From Vitellaria paradoxa (taxonomy: Eukaryota > Streptophyta > Magnoliopsida > Ericales > Sapotaceae): DNA of 64,000 nt. The DNA lies in the NCBI GenBank assembly GCA_019916065.1, contig CM034233.1, forward strand, positions 55,235,947 through 55,299,946, given 5' to 3'. Shown piece after piece: positions 34,355-45,959 of this stretch. Made by a program: the position numbers and the translations under genes. The notes beneath the pieces are model-generated. The model saw nothing but the letters and a program-made list of their open reading frames with translations, was not told where the DNA came from and ran no database searches. Every line of letters starts with the position of its first letter. The stretch's first letter is position 1.

Positions 34355-37300
34355 TCTTAGGCATAGTAATCATATTTTACAAAAAAATGAAAAACAATAG
34401 TTACAAATAGGAAAGTTTACATACGGGTGAAAAAAATCAGGCACAAAATATTTTCTTTTTCTTTTTTTTGTTGTAAATGTTAAAATTAAATATGACGACC
34501 ATGCCTGAAAGGTAGTAAAAATAAATAAATTTTGGTTAAAAGAAAAAAATCATATAACACAAAGGGCCTTTAATTTAATTTACTATTTCGTTCTAATTTA
34601 GACTGTCAACCAATTGGTGTGGAACTCGTTAAATAATTTGAGTGAACTTGAGATGAACTGATTTACTAATCATCTTTTGGCCTCTCATTTAGTGATAACA
34701 ACTAATGGCTTAAGTATATATATTGAAGAGTATCAATCTTTTATATATATATATATATATATATAATTAATTAACTTGGACCAGTTATGAAACTTGATTT
34801 TTGTCAAATGGCCATTTGTTCGTTTGTGCCGTGCCAAGCCAATAACACATAAACTGCTACCCTTTACTAACTAAACATCAATGTATTAAATGTGGATTCC
34901 ATTTGATAATTAGCCTTACAATGTTTTGTCATTTAGCAGACACTACAACTTGTTCTAGCTGGAATTGTCAAACATGACATAAACACGGTGCCCAATTCCC
35001 TTGTCTGTATTTTTAGACTTAGAATTTCAATTGCCTATCGATGAAATTGCTCCATACATCTTCATTAATTGGTTCTCAGTTAATATCTTTATTTGGTGAA
35101 CCCAATTAAATGTTGCCAAACTTTGTTTAATCCTCAAGTTTCAATATTTTACCGATTTAACTCTTTGTTTTTTCAATATTTTTTTTTGTAAAGAAAATTT
35201 TAGCTAACTTATTATTTGCTTAGATTAAATTAAACTAAATAATAAAAGTAACCGAGATATGTATAAATTGTTCTCAACGTCCTGATTTATCAAATAAATA
35301 ATGAAAGTAGTAAACCAATACCATTTGTTATGAATTGAGGAGTCTTTGGTGATAATTTTGTATTACGGTTTAGAAAAAATAGTCTAAAGTATGCCGTAAA
35401 GTTACAATATTTAGCATGTGTTTGAAGTGATAAAAAGTGAGATAAAATAAGATAAAGTGAAATAAATTGTGAGTTCGTAATTCGTGCAGTGAGATAAAAA
35501 ACAAATAGATTTTAGAGATTTTTATAGTTTTTCAGAGATTTTTTTTAGTTTTTAGCAGCAGGAAATATTATCTCTATTATATTATATCCATTTTAATTAT
35601 GTTGGATATACTTCATAATAATCAAAACTTTGCCAATAGTTACTCCTTTCAATGGATTAAATATTAATATTTTAAACAATTGAATGAAAAAAAATAAAAA
35701 GTTTTTATAAATAAAATATTTTTTATAAATAAATATTTTTTTATCTAAAAGAAAAAAATAAAAAAAAAAAAACCTCCATATGCAAGATGTCTCAAAAAGC
35801 TCATATACTAACATATTCCCCCTATGGATTTAAAAAAAAAAATATCATGTTTTTGCAAGGAGAGCTCCTAATTCTACAATATTGATGAAAACAAATTATA
35901 AATTCACTCTATCTATGCATAGGTCTTTCAAAATTCCAAAAATAATTATATAACATTTACACCTTAATTTTTAACAATAATCCAAACACACACTTGATGT
36001 TAAATAGTGTTCTAGACTCCTCACAACTAGCGTGGAAAGTAACTAATATATTATTGCAAGGAGAGCTCCTAGAGGATTGCCATTCTTGGCTCAAACTGTT
36101 CCCTGACGAAGAATCTAGGTTTCCTTTCTACTTAATTAGTCTAGCTAATTAAATGAGAGTAAACCTGAATAACTAATTGATCAGATTAAATAATCTTGAA
36201 CTAATTTTAAAGTAGTTGTTACGATTTAATATTTATTTATTTATTTATTCTGACATTATGCATGAGAATATGCTCAATATATGACACGTTGCATGACGTT
36301 TTGTTTATTTATTTATCGTAAGAATAACCACAATTCCATTTTTGTACCAAACCATACATTTTAATTAAATTGCAGTTTTCTGAAGAAAGCACCTAAAAGT
36401 TGATGACGAAATCTCCAAGACAGAAATGTATTGGAGCACATGCGGGGTCCAGCATGTTTTGTTCTTTAGTGAATATTTTGAGCATCGGGGTCCAGGGAAT
36501 CTTGACTTCTTCTTCTCCTTCTTCTTCACGATAAATAATATTACAGGATACTTATATTTTACTTATTTCGTGCCCCAAAACCACGTCACCATTTTTTAGT
36601 TTAAAAATTAACATCTATATCGTTGTGATTTGAATTAAAAAAATAAAATTTATTAAATTTAATTAAATTTGTGTTTCACAAATTAAAATTAATAGATTCC
36701 TACAAACAATTGATACGTAAAAGTACAATTTTTAAACTAACATCTAGTACAATTAACATTTAGTACAATTAAAAGTACAATTAACATCTAGTACACTTTT
36801 TATCTATTTTTTTATGTTAAATGTTTTAGTTTTAAGAAAGACTCATAAAATTTATAGACAAATTTGTTCTATTTTTTTAGTAATTACACGACATGAGTTC
36901 ACGTGACATACAAGACACAGTTTAATTAAATCTAATAGATTTTATCAATTTTGTACTTTAATTTAACTTATGAGAATAGTATACATTAACTTTTAAATTA
37001 GAGGGCATCATATGTTTTTTTTTTTTCCCAAATCCAAGAGGTGGAGTATAACATGTAGCCAGAAAAGCCTTATTAGTTGGATGCCCATATGCAAGTAACT
37101 TTATTTTATTATTTTCTTATTTATACATGAACAAGGGCATATGTATGTTAGAACTTAATTTGATTACTACTATTATGAATATCGTGGATCTGTTTGAAAC
37201 TCTATAAAACTCTACAAAATTGTATAAATATCTATTAAATTCAAATATTTTACTCATTGCACAAATTATTGATTGCAACTTTTATAAATTTATATTAACT

Positions 37301-38444
37301 TTTACAACTTTAAATACACCCAGTATAAATATGACATATTATATATGATTCATTAATTTTAGTTGACAATAAAATGAGTTATTTATGTTTTAATTTTAAA
37401 CATACATTCTCGTACCATCTCCCCCAAACATATAAATTACAAAGAATATATATATTATTAGATAAGCCTGAGTTCTAATCATATTCCAATTCCTATTGCA
37501 GTCCCATGCAAGGGATGTCCTAGTATTTTGGCGTTGGATGGGGAAGAACTTTGTCTCAACCATATAGTTAAAATTATAACGTACCCAAATGTCCAAGTGT
37601 TCATATAAATAATATATATTTTGAAGCATGCAAATAACTCAAATACGCCTTAAGGTTTGTTTGTAAGGACTGGCAATGACTTATGCCATTGTTAATGAAG
37701 GCGTGGCAGTACGTCACATCATATAAAGTCACTGACACCTACTTAACAAAGTAACTATAGTATTTTAGGAACTTAGTCTCTTTCACAAGCTTAGCAAGAA
37801 CTGCAACTTTCGTGGACTAGATGCCCTTTTTTGTTCATAAATTTGCCTTGATTTGTTATTAATTTGTTAAAATTAAGATTCGTTTGTAATTAAGAAACTA
37901 TTGTATATGGAGAAATTAATTTTACAGTGCGTAATTTTATCAAAATATCAAGTTCGATGTATTACATATCTAGTGCAACTGTTAAAAAAAATGTAAGAAT
38001 TATTAGGATAACTGAAGATTTATCTAATTGTTAATTTTAGAACTTTAAAAATTACTTGAGATGGCGCACAAACTAATTAGGAGACCCTTAGTTATCCAAA
38101 AAAAAAAGAAAATAAGAAATTAAGACATTTACTAATGAAGATTCTCAATTAAGACCTGTCGACGAGTTACACAGCCAAAATCTTATCGATTGTAGGACTT
38201 TGAATCTGGGTAATTTTTGGTGACTTTTAATTGTATTAATACTAAGATCCCTTGAGTATAAATGGTTACGTATGGATTGTATAGAGATGATTATTAATTA
38301 TTTTTAAAAAAGAGAAATACCAAATATAATAACCCTAACTCTATTATATATATATATATATATATATATTGAGATTTTAAAATAAAGATTTTAACTTATC
38401 ATATCTGTAAATGTAAATATGGTACCAAATAATATTAGATATGT
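34355..38444. other. No gene recognised
   Basis: Four kilobases of AT-rich intergenic DNA with TA repeats near 34741-34764 and 38343-38370. An 18-bp sequence TTGCAAGGAGAGCTCCTA occurs at 35853 and again at 36054. Sequence from about 35413 (GTGTTTGAAGTGATAAAAAG) to 35990 (CCAAACACACAC) may be a MITE, but its ends match only briefly. Confidence 0.4.
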
Positions 38445-38449
38445 ACTCT

Positions 38450-38757
38450 TGTGAGGGACTGTGAGGTACCTGCCCGTGAGGGACTCTACCTGCGGGAGAG
38501 TGAAGCGGAAGGTGAAGCAGAGAAGCAATGCCTCCCATCCCACATCGCCTAGGTCATGGAAGGAAGTGGCATATATGTAATACTCGATATCAATCTAGTC
38601 CAACGCGTTTTAAAGCCGTGAGGGCACTGGGTTCAGTGGGAACTCCAGGGTTAAGCGTGCTCCAGTGGGAGCAGTACTAGGATGGGTGACCTCCTAAGAA
38701 GTAGCTTACCAAGCCCAAAGCGGACAATATTGTACTATATGGATGCGGGTCGTTACA
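38450..38757 (+). repeat. Cassandra 5' LTR
   Basis: Begins TGTGAGGGACTGTGAGG and ends GTCGTTACA; equal in length to the right LTR. Confidence 0.95.
38630..38718 (+). ncRNA. 5S-rRNA-like domain in the left LTR
   Basis: GGGAACTCCAGGGTTAAGCG, then GTGCTCCAGTGGGAGCAGTA and CTAGGATGGGTGACCTCC follow plant 5S rRNA, covering the internal pol III promoter (box A, intermediate element, box C). The flanks diverge from 5S, so this is an element-borne domain and not a ribosomal gene. In this family the domain can be transcribed by pol III; activity here is unknown. Confidence 0.88.
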
Positions 38758-38759
38758 AA

Positions 38760-38772
38760 TGGTATCAGAGCC
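38760..38772 (+). other. Cassandra primer-binding site
   Basis: TGGTATCAGAGCC begins two bases after the LTR and matches initiator Met-tRNA. Confidence 0.93.
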
Positions 38773-38889
38773 AATACCCACCCGAAAGTGTGGGATCACG
38801 CGTGGGCCCCACGTGTAGGGGACCTGCTTGTGAGGGACTCTGCCTGCGGGAGAGTAAAACAGGAGGCCACGCGGGGACGCGTGTCCTGT

Positions 38890-38901
38890 AAAGGGGGAGG
38901 A
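38890..38901 (+). other. Cassandra polypurine tract
   Basis: AAAGGGGGAGGA lies just upstream of the right LTR. Confidence 0.88.
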
Positions 38902-38902
38902 T

Positions 38903-39210
38903 TGTGAGAGACTGTGAGGGACCTGCCCGTGAGGGACTCTACCTGCGGGAGAGTGAAGCGGAAGGTGAAGCAGAGAAGCAATGCCTCCCATCCCACATCG
39001 CCTGGGTCATGGAAGGAAGTGGCATATATGTAATACTCGATATCAATCTAGTCCAACGCGTTTTAAAGCCGTGAGGGCACTGGGTTCAGTGGGAACTCCA
39101 GGGTTAAGCGTGCTCCAGTGGGAGCAATACTAGGATGGGTGACCTGCTAGGAAGTAGCTTACCAAACTCAAAGCGGACAATATTGTACTATATGGATGCG
39201 GGTCGTTACA
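38903..39210 (+). repeat. Cassandra 3' LTR
   Basis: It matches the left LTR apart from about eight substitutions and is followed by the second ACTCT. Confidence 0.95.
39083..39171 (+). ncRNA. 5S-rRNA-like domain in the right LTR
   Basis: Second copy of the 5S-like domain. It differs from the left copy by several changes, including GACCTGCTAGGAAG in place of GACCTCCTAAGAAG next to box C. Confidence 0.85.
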
Positions 39211-39215
39211 ACTCT

Positions 39216-40325
39216 TATGAATTCTTATTGATTTCTTTTCTTATTCTTTTGTGTATATTTACCAGATTGCACAATAAAACCTAAAAAAAAAAATGTTTTT
39301 GCACTGGCGAATAAAATCAAGGGCAAAAAAAAAAAAAAAAAAAATACCCAGCAAAATAACTGAGAAAATTTGGTGAAAACTATGTATAGTATCCTACGAA
39401 AGAATGTCTTCAGTATGCAGGCCAGGGGCATATGAAGTCGAAAACATAATTAAAATTGAAGGGGCAATTTTCAGTTGTCTCAATTTCTTTTTAGCAACAA
39501 AGTCGATGTTATCAACATCGAATTTAGTAATAAAGATACTCTATCTCTATTTGTCACTAAAAGTCAAAATAATTCCGAAATGTAACGAATATTACTCGGA
39601 CTACTTGAGCTCCATGTAAAACAGAAAAAAGTCACCGATGTATTTTTGTCAAATCTATACTTCTATACTGACCAATCGATGAAGGGTATTTTTTTTTCTT
39701 TCTGCTGTTAGAATATAAAAAAAATTAGGATATTGTCCAGAAGAAAATATTTAAAAATGTATTGTTAATAAAAATGTATTTTGAAAATGCATTTTTAACC
39801 AAAATAGGTCTTAAGTCTCTCTTAATTATGTTTTTTGCCCTCTTTGAAAACACTTTATTAAAATATATTTTCTTCTAAAGTGCGTCTCCTTTACAAAATA
39901 GTTAACCAAAACCAGAGATATTAGCAAGTGAAGTGATTCTGAAAATAAATATTCATAATTTGTTTTTAGGTTAAATAAAAACGTATAAAATAGATTTTCA
40001 AATTATTTTTTCTGAAGAGTAGTTTTTAATTTTTTTTCATATTCTCACAATAGAACAAAAAAAAAAAAAAAAAAAAAAAATTCTTGATGATAGAGCGATG
40101 CGTGTCCCATTTTATTCTTATGTTTCGGTTTTATTTTTTGATTGGTTATTTTTAATTTTTATTTTCTTAATAAATTTAAGTATAGTGGGTCATTTTGTAC
40201 ATTGTTGAGGGTATATGGGTCATTTCCTCAACTAATTTGATGTATATATTATTTCATTGGAAGGTCTTTTTTTTTTTTTTTTTTTTTACATTTCATAGTG
40301 GCTGAACAAAAACATTATGTGTATT
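39216..40325. other. No gene recognised
   Basis: AT-rich DNA with A runs at 39328-39343 and 40057-40080 and a T run at 40266-40287. AGAAGAAAATAT near 39740 and ATATTTTCTTCT near 39865 form a small inverted pair. No coding feature was recognised. Confidence 0.4.
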
Positions 40326-40330
40326 AAAAG

Positions 40331-41390
40331 TGAAAATTTTGAAATATGTTGATGGAGATCCCAACCAATCAATCACAATCACACACAAAGAAAAATAGAA
40401 GGCGAGATATACAAAAAACGAGGAAACTCACAAAGGGAAAACTCAAACAAAACTTTCACTAGAATAAACAAACATTGGTTACAAACTCAACTTCTCTATA
40501 GATCAACTCCTCGACTCTATACTCTCATTGATGTTTGCTTGACTCCTTGATGCACCGACTCCTTGATGCACGAACTCCTCTAGCGAAAGCCCTTCGACTC
40601 CTCGAATGCTCAACACCGAATCATCAGTAGCTTCGCTGAATCCACAGCGGTGTTGGCTAAGTTGTGGAGAGAATGATCAATCTTTAAGACTTACAATCTC
40701 ATTTGTATTCTCTCGGTGTGTGTGTCTCTCTTTTTATGTCTCTCTAAACTTGAAAACCCCAAGAGATATTTATAGACAAACCAAGGTGGCTGGGGCTATT
40801 GAAGTGGTGTGTAGCTAAAATTTTAGCTTGACACCCTATCAGTGTTTTGATCATATCTTTTCACTTATAATTCGGATTGACCTGATTCCTTTTACGTTGG
40901 AAAGAAGACTCAAAGGGCTACAACTTTTGTGTTTTAGCTGAAGCCTGAATCCGTCGTCTTCGAGGTCAAAATCGCGTTGAAAGTTGAGAACAGAAAGCTA
41001 TCATACTGGTACCTCGCGGGAACTCGTGTGAAGGGGAACTCGTGTGAAGGGCGCACCCACAACCTTCCCGCACGGCTTAATCTCTCTGCTTTTTCCCGCG
41101 GCCAAGTCCAATCTTCCCACGTTCTTCCTGCATTATTCAATTCTGAACCTCTTCAAGACTTCTACCCACTTTGGAAACTTGATTTTCAACCTCTTCAATA
41201 CTTCTAGCCACTTTGGAAACTTGATTTTTAACCTCTTCAAGACTTCTACCCCTTTTGGAAACTTGATTTTTTAAAGCCTTTTAGCATTCTAATCTACTTA
41301 AGACTCTAGTGTCTTAGTCTACACTAAATCTAAAGTACATACACTTCTATTTGATCATGGATTTGCCAATTTACAAATTTAGCCTTAACA
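40331..41390 (-). repeat. Element A 3' LTR (1060 bp)
   Basis: On the minus strand it runs from TGTTAAGGCTAAATTTG to ATATTTCAAAATTTTCA. It contains three copies of a 42-bp repeat (41160-41275). Relative to the other LTR it lacks about 45-60 bp near 40650 and has a short duplication near 40540-40575. Confidence 0.9.
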
Positions 41391-41760
41391 ATGTCCCCTT
41401 TTAGCAATTCCATGTCAAAACTCAAAAAATGAAATTACAATTGAAAATCAATCTACACTAAGTCTTCAGTTGACTCTTCCTTGATCAATATGTGTTGATT
41501 ATAAACCTGTTTGTTGCACACTTAAACAAAAAGATCAAGGCATCATGTGGAATAAATAAATAATTAAAAATTAAATAAAACATAAATGACACAAAATATT
41601 AACACAGAAGATGAAACTTCTCCCCCTTAATTATCACAAAATATTCTCCCCCTTAATTTCAACACATTCTTCCCCTTAACTATATCTCCTCCTTAGTTAA
41701 CTAATTCAAAAATTCTAATTTTCCAATTCTCCCTAACTATTATCTCCCCCTTTTGACATG
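41391..41760 (-). other. Polypurine-tract array of element A
   Basis: Read on the minus strand, purine tracts of the type TTAAGGGGGAGAA recur near 41617, 41645, 41668, 41685 and 41742, in addition to AAAAGGGGACA next to the LTR (41391-41402). Repeated tracts upstream of the LTR may give alternative plus-strand primers. Confidence 0.7.
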
Positions 41761-42268
41761 AATTGACAAAAAAATAAAGTACAATGGATAATCTTGATCA
41801 AATCATTCTAAGTTCTATTTTCCTAAACACAAAACTAAACACAGTTTCAAAATTTTGGCCATACATAAATAGTTACAAATAAGAATTTCAAGAAGCACCC
41901 TACTATTTATGTCATGAGTTGTTCACACATGTCATACCAATGGTCAATGCCTGTGCGGTGTGTGAAATAAAGTTTAAGTGCAACATGATTAATACTTTTC
42001 ACATACTCACATGAATTTCAAAATTGCTCCTTTTGGACTTTGAATTGAATTGAGTAAGATATGCAGTGTTAGCTCTTCAACTAAATTCTCCTCAATTCAT
42101 TGTCTTTCAACTAAACACCAATGTGATACCAATTGAAAATACCAATGTAAGATCACCATTTTTTCTTTTTCTTTTCTTTTCCTCATTTTTCTTTTTATTT
42201 GTTCTTGGCGGCTTTCACACACTTTATGGGTAGGTAGCCTTCTTCCTGTATCGTCAAACCCAGAGGGT

Positions 42269-42284
42269 GGTTATTTTGATAACC
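42269..42284. other. Conserved small hairpin in the noncoding region of element A
   Basis: GGTTATTTTGATAACC forms a 6-bp stem with a TTTG loop. The same hairpin with flanking sequence is kept in element B near 56806-56821. Confidence 0.55.
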
Positions 42285-42741
42285 CGCACGTCAACAGGCT
42301 AGCTTTCACTCTATCCTATATGGTAGTCCTTTCCAAATGATTTTTCTTATGTAAACTCAAGAACAACCAATAGTTCAAAAAAAAGGGATAATTTATTAAA
42401 ACAATTGAGTAGTGGAAAAGATTTCCCATGATGTACTAAACTTCGTGCAATTACAATTGGCACACCACTATCATGACAAGGAACAACAAGACATAGGATT
42501 CAAGTTCATCAAGTAGTTCAAATTTATGACCACTATGTAAATCAACAATTTTAATCCTATAATTTTGAAGTGTGTATGAGGTAATAGAACATGTAAGAAT
42601 ATCAAAAGAAATAGCATTGCACTAAAAAACATTTTTACTTATCCTAAAAGAAATAAAAAAAAAAATCTAATCTACATGATTTCATAGAACTAGGTAAAAA
42701 TACAGCAGTGAAGCAAAGCCTAGTTCATGAAAAAAATGCCT

Positions 42742-44040
42742 CTACATATCAAGGTTTACCCCTTCAACACTCTTAGGGATGTGGGAGACATATAAATCAC
42801 TCTTGCTAACCCAAACAGTTCTTATTTTTGAAAAAGTATTTTGAGTCTTGGAATTGTTGGGTTTTGGACCAATAGGTTTTGAAAAATTTTTCTTTACGTT
42901 TTTCTTCACTGGCCTAGTCATTGAAGGTTTAAAATCAAAACAAGACTTTTGAAATCTTAAAGGATGAAACCTATTTGACACTTGAAGATTAGATTTCAAA
43001 GAATTCCTAATGTCAACATAGGATAGGGGAAGTCCAAATAATTTGTGGCAATGTGGTCTTATGTGACCAGGTATACCATAGTGAAAACATATAGAAACAA
43101 ACTTCTGTTGCAAGTTAGAGGGCGTACCTTTAGATTTCTGAAAAGAAGCTCTTGATTGATTACCTTTCTTTGGTTGGGGAGCTTTGACTGTTTGTGAAGA
43201 AGTTGTCTTCGAGGAACTGGGGGTAGCTTTAGCTTTAAGATTGTTTGCTTGCGTGCCAGTGTAACCAAGTCCTCTTTTGTCACGTGGGCTCCTTTGCATC
43301 CTAAGTATGTTGTCAAGTTTGGAAGATGCAGTATTCATCTTGAGTTGCATGGCTTGCAGCTTCCCCTGGGCATCCTTCACATCTTTTTATTTTTGTTCTA
43401 ACTTGGCCTTAAATGCTGCTATCAACTCCTCTTGAGTTTTCTTGTTTGCTTCAAAATCTTCACATTTGGCTTGCAATTCTTCCAAAGTAATTTTTAGACT
43501 GTCTCTCTCCCTTTTCAACACCTTGTTCTTCACCGTCAACTTTTCATTTTGCTTGTGGAGCTTTCGACAGTCTTGGTACAGCTGTTCATAGGCCTCTTTA
43601 ACATCTACTTCCTCATCTAAATCTTCTTCAACTTCACTCTCGATGGATTCTTCTTTCTCATGCTTGGAGGAGGATGACTCTGATGCATTGGAGGGGGCAC
43701 TTGCTCTAACCATAAAAGCCGTGTAATTATCTGGGAAATCATCTAAAGAAGAGGAGGTACTCAACTGATCATCAGAATCATCGAGTGTTGCATTGAGAAC
43801 CTTCTTCTTACCCTTCTTGTTCCCACAGTCTTGGGCTATGTGACCATAACCTTGGCACTCGTAGTACTTCACACCCTTAGACTTGTTCTCCTTTGTCTTC
43901 TTCTCTGAAAATTTCTCCCCTTTGACTTTCTCCCCTTTCTTCATCTTTCTTTGTTTTCTATCTTTATTTTTGAAGAATTCTCTAAGTTTCTTAGCATAGA
44001 TAGCAATTACTTCAGGAGAGGGGATTGACTCATCATTACT
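42742..44040 (-). pseudogene. Element A gag (copia/SIRE-type), truncated and broken
   Basis: The frame reads from the deletion junction at 44040 through a basic region, a zinc-knuckle-like YYECQGYGHIAQDC, an acidic stretch and a long coiled coil (KVLKRERDSLKITLEELQAK). An in-frame stop at 43387 precedes a second part with CFHYGIPGHIRPHC and the tail VWVSKSDLYVSHIP. Each knuckle has one Cys replaced by Tyr compared with element B, both explainable as G-to-A changes. The N-terminal gag half is deleted. The apparent start MRFPFVGF at 44067 is LTR sequence. Not functional. Confidence 0.88.
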
Positions 44041-44041
44041 T

Positions 44042-45068
44042 GAGAAACCCACAAAGGGAAACCTCAAACAAAACTTTCACTAAAATAAACAAACATTGGT
44101 TACAAACTCAACCTCTCTATAGATCGACTCCTCGATTCTATACTCTCATTGACGTTTGCTCGACTCCTCGATACACTAACTCCTCTAGCGAAAGCCCTTT
44201 CGACTCCTCGAATGCTCAATACCGAATCCTCAGTAGCTTTGTTGAATCCACAGCAATCACAAACCTCAAATCCGAACTCCTTCGGATTGAACACGAACTG
44301 TGTTGGCTAAGTTGTGGAGAGAATAATCAATCTTTAAGGCTCACAATCTCATGTGTATTCTCTCAGTGTGTTTGTCTCTCTTTTTGTGTCTCTTTGAACT
44401 TGAAAATCCTAAGAGATATTTATAGACAAACCAAGGTGGCTGGGGCTATTGAAGTGGTGTGTAGCTGAAGTTTTAGCTTGACACCTTATCAGTGTTTGGA
44501 TCATATCTTTTCACTCATAATTTAGATTGACCTGATTCTTTTTGTGTTGGAAAGAAGATTCAAAGGGCTACAACTTTTGTGTTTTAGCCAAAGCCTGAAT
44601 CCATCATCTTCGAGGTCAAAATCGCGTTGGAAGTTGAGAATAGAAAGCTATCATACTGGTACCTCGCAGGAACTCGGGTGAAGGGCACACTCGGGGCCTT
44701 CCCGCACAGCTTAATCTCTCTCGGCTTTTTCCTGTGGCCAAGTGCAATCTTCCCACGTTCTTCCTGCGTTATTCAATTCCGAACCCCTTCAGGGCTTCTA
44801 GCCACTTTGGAAACTTGATTTTCAACCTCTTTAAAACTTCTAGCCACTTTGGAAACTTGATTTTTAACCTTTTCAAGACTTCTAGCCACTTTGGAAACTT
44901 GATTTTTAACCTCTTCAAGACTTCTACCCCTTTTGGAAACTTGATTTTCAAAAGTCTTTTAGAATTCTAATCTACTTATGACTCTAGTGTCTTAGCCTAC
45001 ACTAAATCTAAAATACAGACACTTCTATTTGATCTTAGATTTGTCAATTTACAAATTTAGCCTTAACA
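44042..45068 (-). repeat. Element A 5' LTR, truncated at its inner end
   Basis: The outer end is intact (TGTTAAGG read from 45068) next to the duplication. The inner end lacks about 92 bp and runs directly into gag. It has four copies of the 42-bp repeat (about 44790-44955), against three in the other LTR. The minus-strand frame 44951-44769 gives LKIKFPKWLEVLKR-type 14-residue repeats. Confidence 0.9.
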
Positions 45069-45073
45069 AAAAG

Positions 45074-45752
45074 TTTTTTCAACTACTTAGATTTATGGAC
45101 TTTCATTATTGACATGTAATTGTTTTTTTTTTAACTCTAAGTCTTCTACTACTTGACTGACATGTGTCCCCTCTACTTGTAACTCAATGTCACAATATTT
45201 TTTTTATACCTCTTTCTATATAAAGTTAGTGAATATTTGCATTTAATTGATGTGTCAAAAATTTTTTATGAAATGATTGGGCTTTGACGATTTATTATCT
45301 TTCCACCATGAATGCTCATCTCCTTTTATGGCAATTACTTTCACAACATTCACGCTTATTAGTTGAATTTTGTATTCATAATAGCTAGTAATACATATAA
45401 TATATGTTTATTTCCCATTATTATAGAGTTAATTATACTACAAATATCCAACACTATTATCATACTAATTAATAACTAATTATTTTGGTAAAGTTATTTA
45501 GACTTTACTTGGTAATAACTAGGGAAGTTACCTCAGATGTCAGTCCTTTATTAAAAAATATTTTTTATATGTTTTATTTATGAATGTGAAAATATGCTTA
45601 AAAGTTATTAAAAATTAAAAAAATCATATAAAATGAAAAAAATAAAAAAGATAAGGTTGCTATAAACAGATTTGATTCTCCATTTATTTCTAATAATGCA
45701 ACTTAACAGTCTCAAAATATTTAGGGGATGTTTAGAGTTATAAAAATTAAAT
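45074..45752. other. No gene recognised
   Basis: AT-rich intergenic DNA between element A and the palindromic MITE. Confidence 0.4.
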
Positions 45753-45959
45753 TAATGCTACACTTACACCCTCTCTCTTGCACTCTTTTTACACTCCACT
45801 GGTTATGACGGGTCATGACCAGTTTAGTCTAATTGAAAGTCATCATAACCGCACGTAAAATGTAACATTCAACGGCTATAATAATTTTGAATAGAATTCA
45901 CTGGTCATGACCCGTCATTACTAGTGGAGTGTAAGAGAGAGGGTGTAAATGTAGCATTA
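45753..45959. mobile_element. Palindromic (foldback) MITE
   Basis: The left arm, starting TAATGCTACACTTACACC and running through TGACGGGTCATGACCAGT, is mirrored by the right arm, ACTGGTCATGACCCGTCA through GTGTAAATGTAGCATTA. The arms are 65-85 bp and the 207-bp element could fold almost completely. TA at each end may be the target duplication, which would suggest a Stowaway/mariner-like origin. Confidence 0.82.

Larger units (their letters stand above)
38445..39215 (+). mobile_element. Cassandra TRIM retrotransposon carrying 5S-rRNA-like sequence
   Basis: Two 308-bp LTRs (38450-38757, 38903-39210) enclose only 145 bp containing a Met-tRNA primer site and a polypurine tract. ACTCT at 38445-38449 and 39211-39215 is a perfect 5-bp duplication. 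Each LTR contains a 5S-rRNA-like segment, the hallmark of the Cassandra family of terminal-repeat retrotransposons in miniature. The LTRs differ at about 8 of 308 sites (2.6%), so this is a moderately recent insertion. No protein is encoded; movement would depend on other elements. Confidence 0.97.
40326..45073 (-). mobile_element. Element A: SIRE-like copia, gag-only (TR-GAG type), non-autonomous
   Basis: AAAAG at 40326-40330 and 45069-45073 is the 5-bp duplication. The element reads right to left: a truncated 5' LTR (about 44042-45068), gag-derived sequence (44040-42742), about 1.3 kb of noncoding DNA and a 3' LTR (40331-41390). Protease, integrase and reverse transcriptase are absent, and gag stops at the point where full SIRE-type elements enter pol. 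The same layout in element B shows a non-autonomous family. A deletion here joins mid-gag directly to the LTR interior, removing the primer site. Confidence 0.92.

Noticed and set aside
38630..39171. 5S rRNA genes
   Set aside because: Only the internal promoter region matches 5S, both copies sit at the same place in LTRs with a primer site and polypurine tract between them, and there is no normal 5S spacer. They are Cassandra LTR domains.
44769..44951. Gene for a repetitive 60-residue peptide
   Set aside because: It lies wholly inside an LTR and is a by-product of a 42-bp tandem repeat that varies in number between LTRs.
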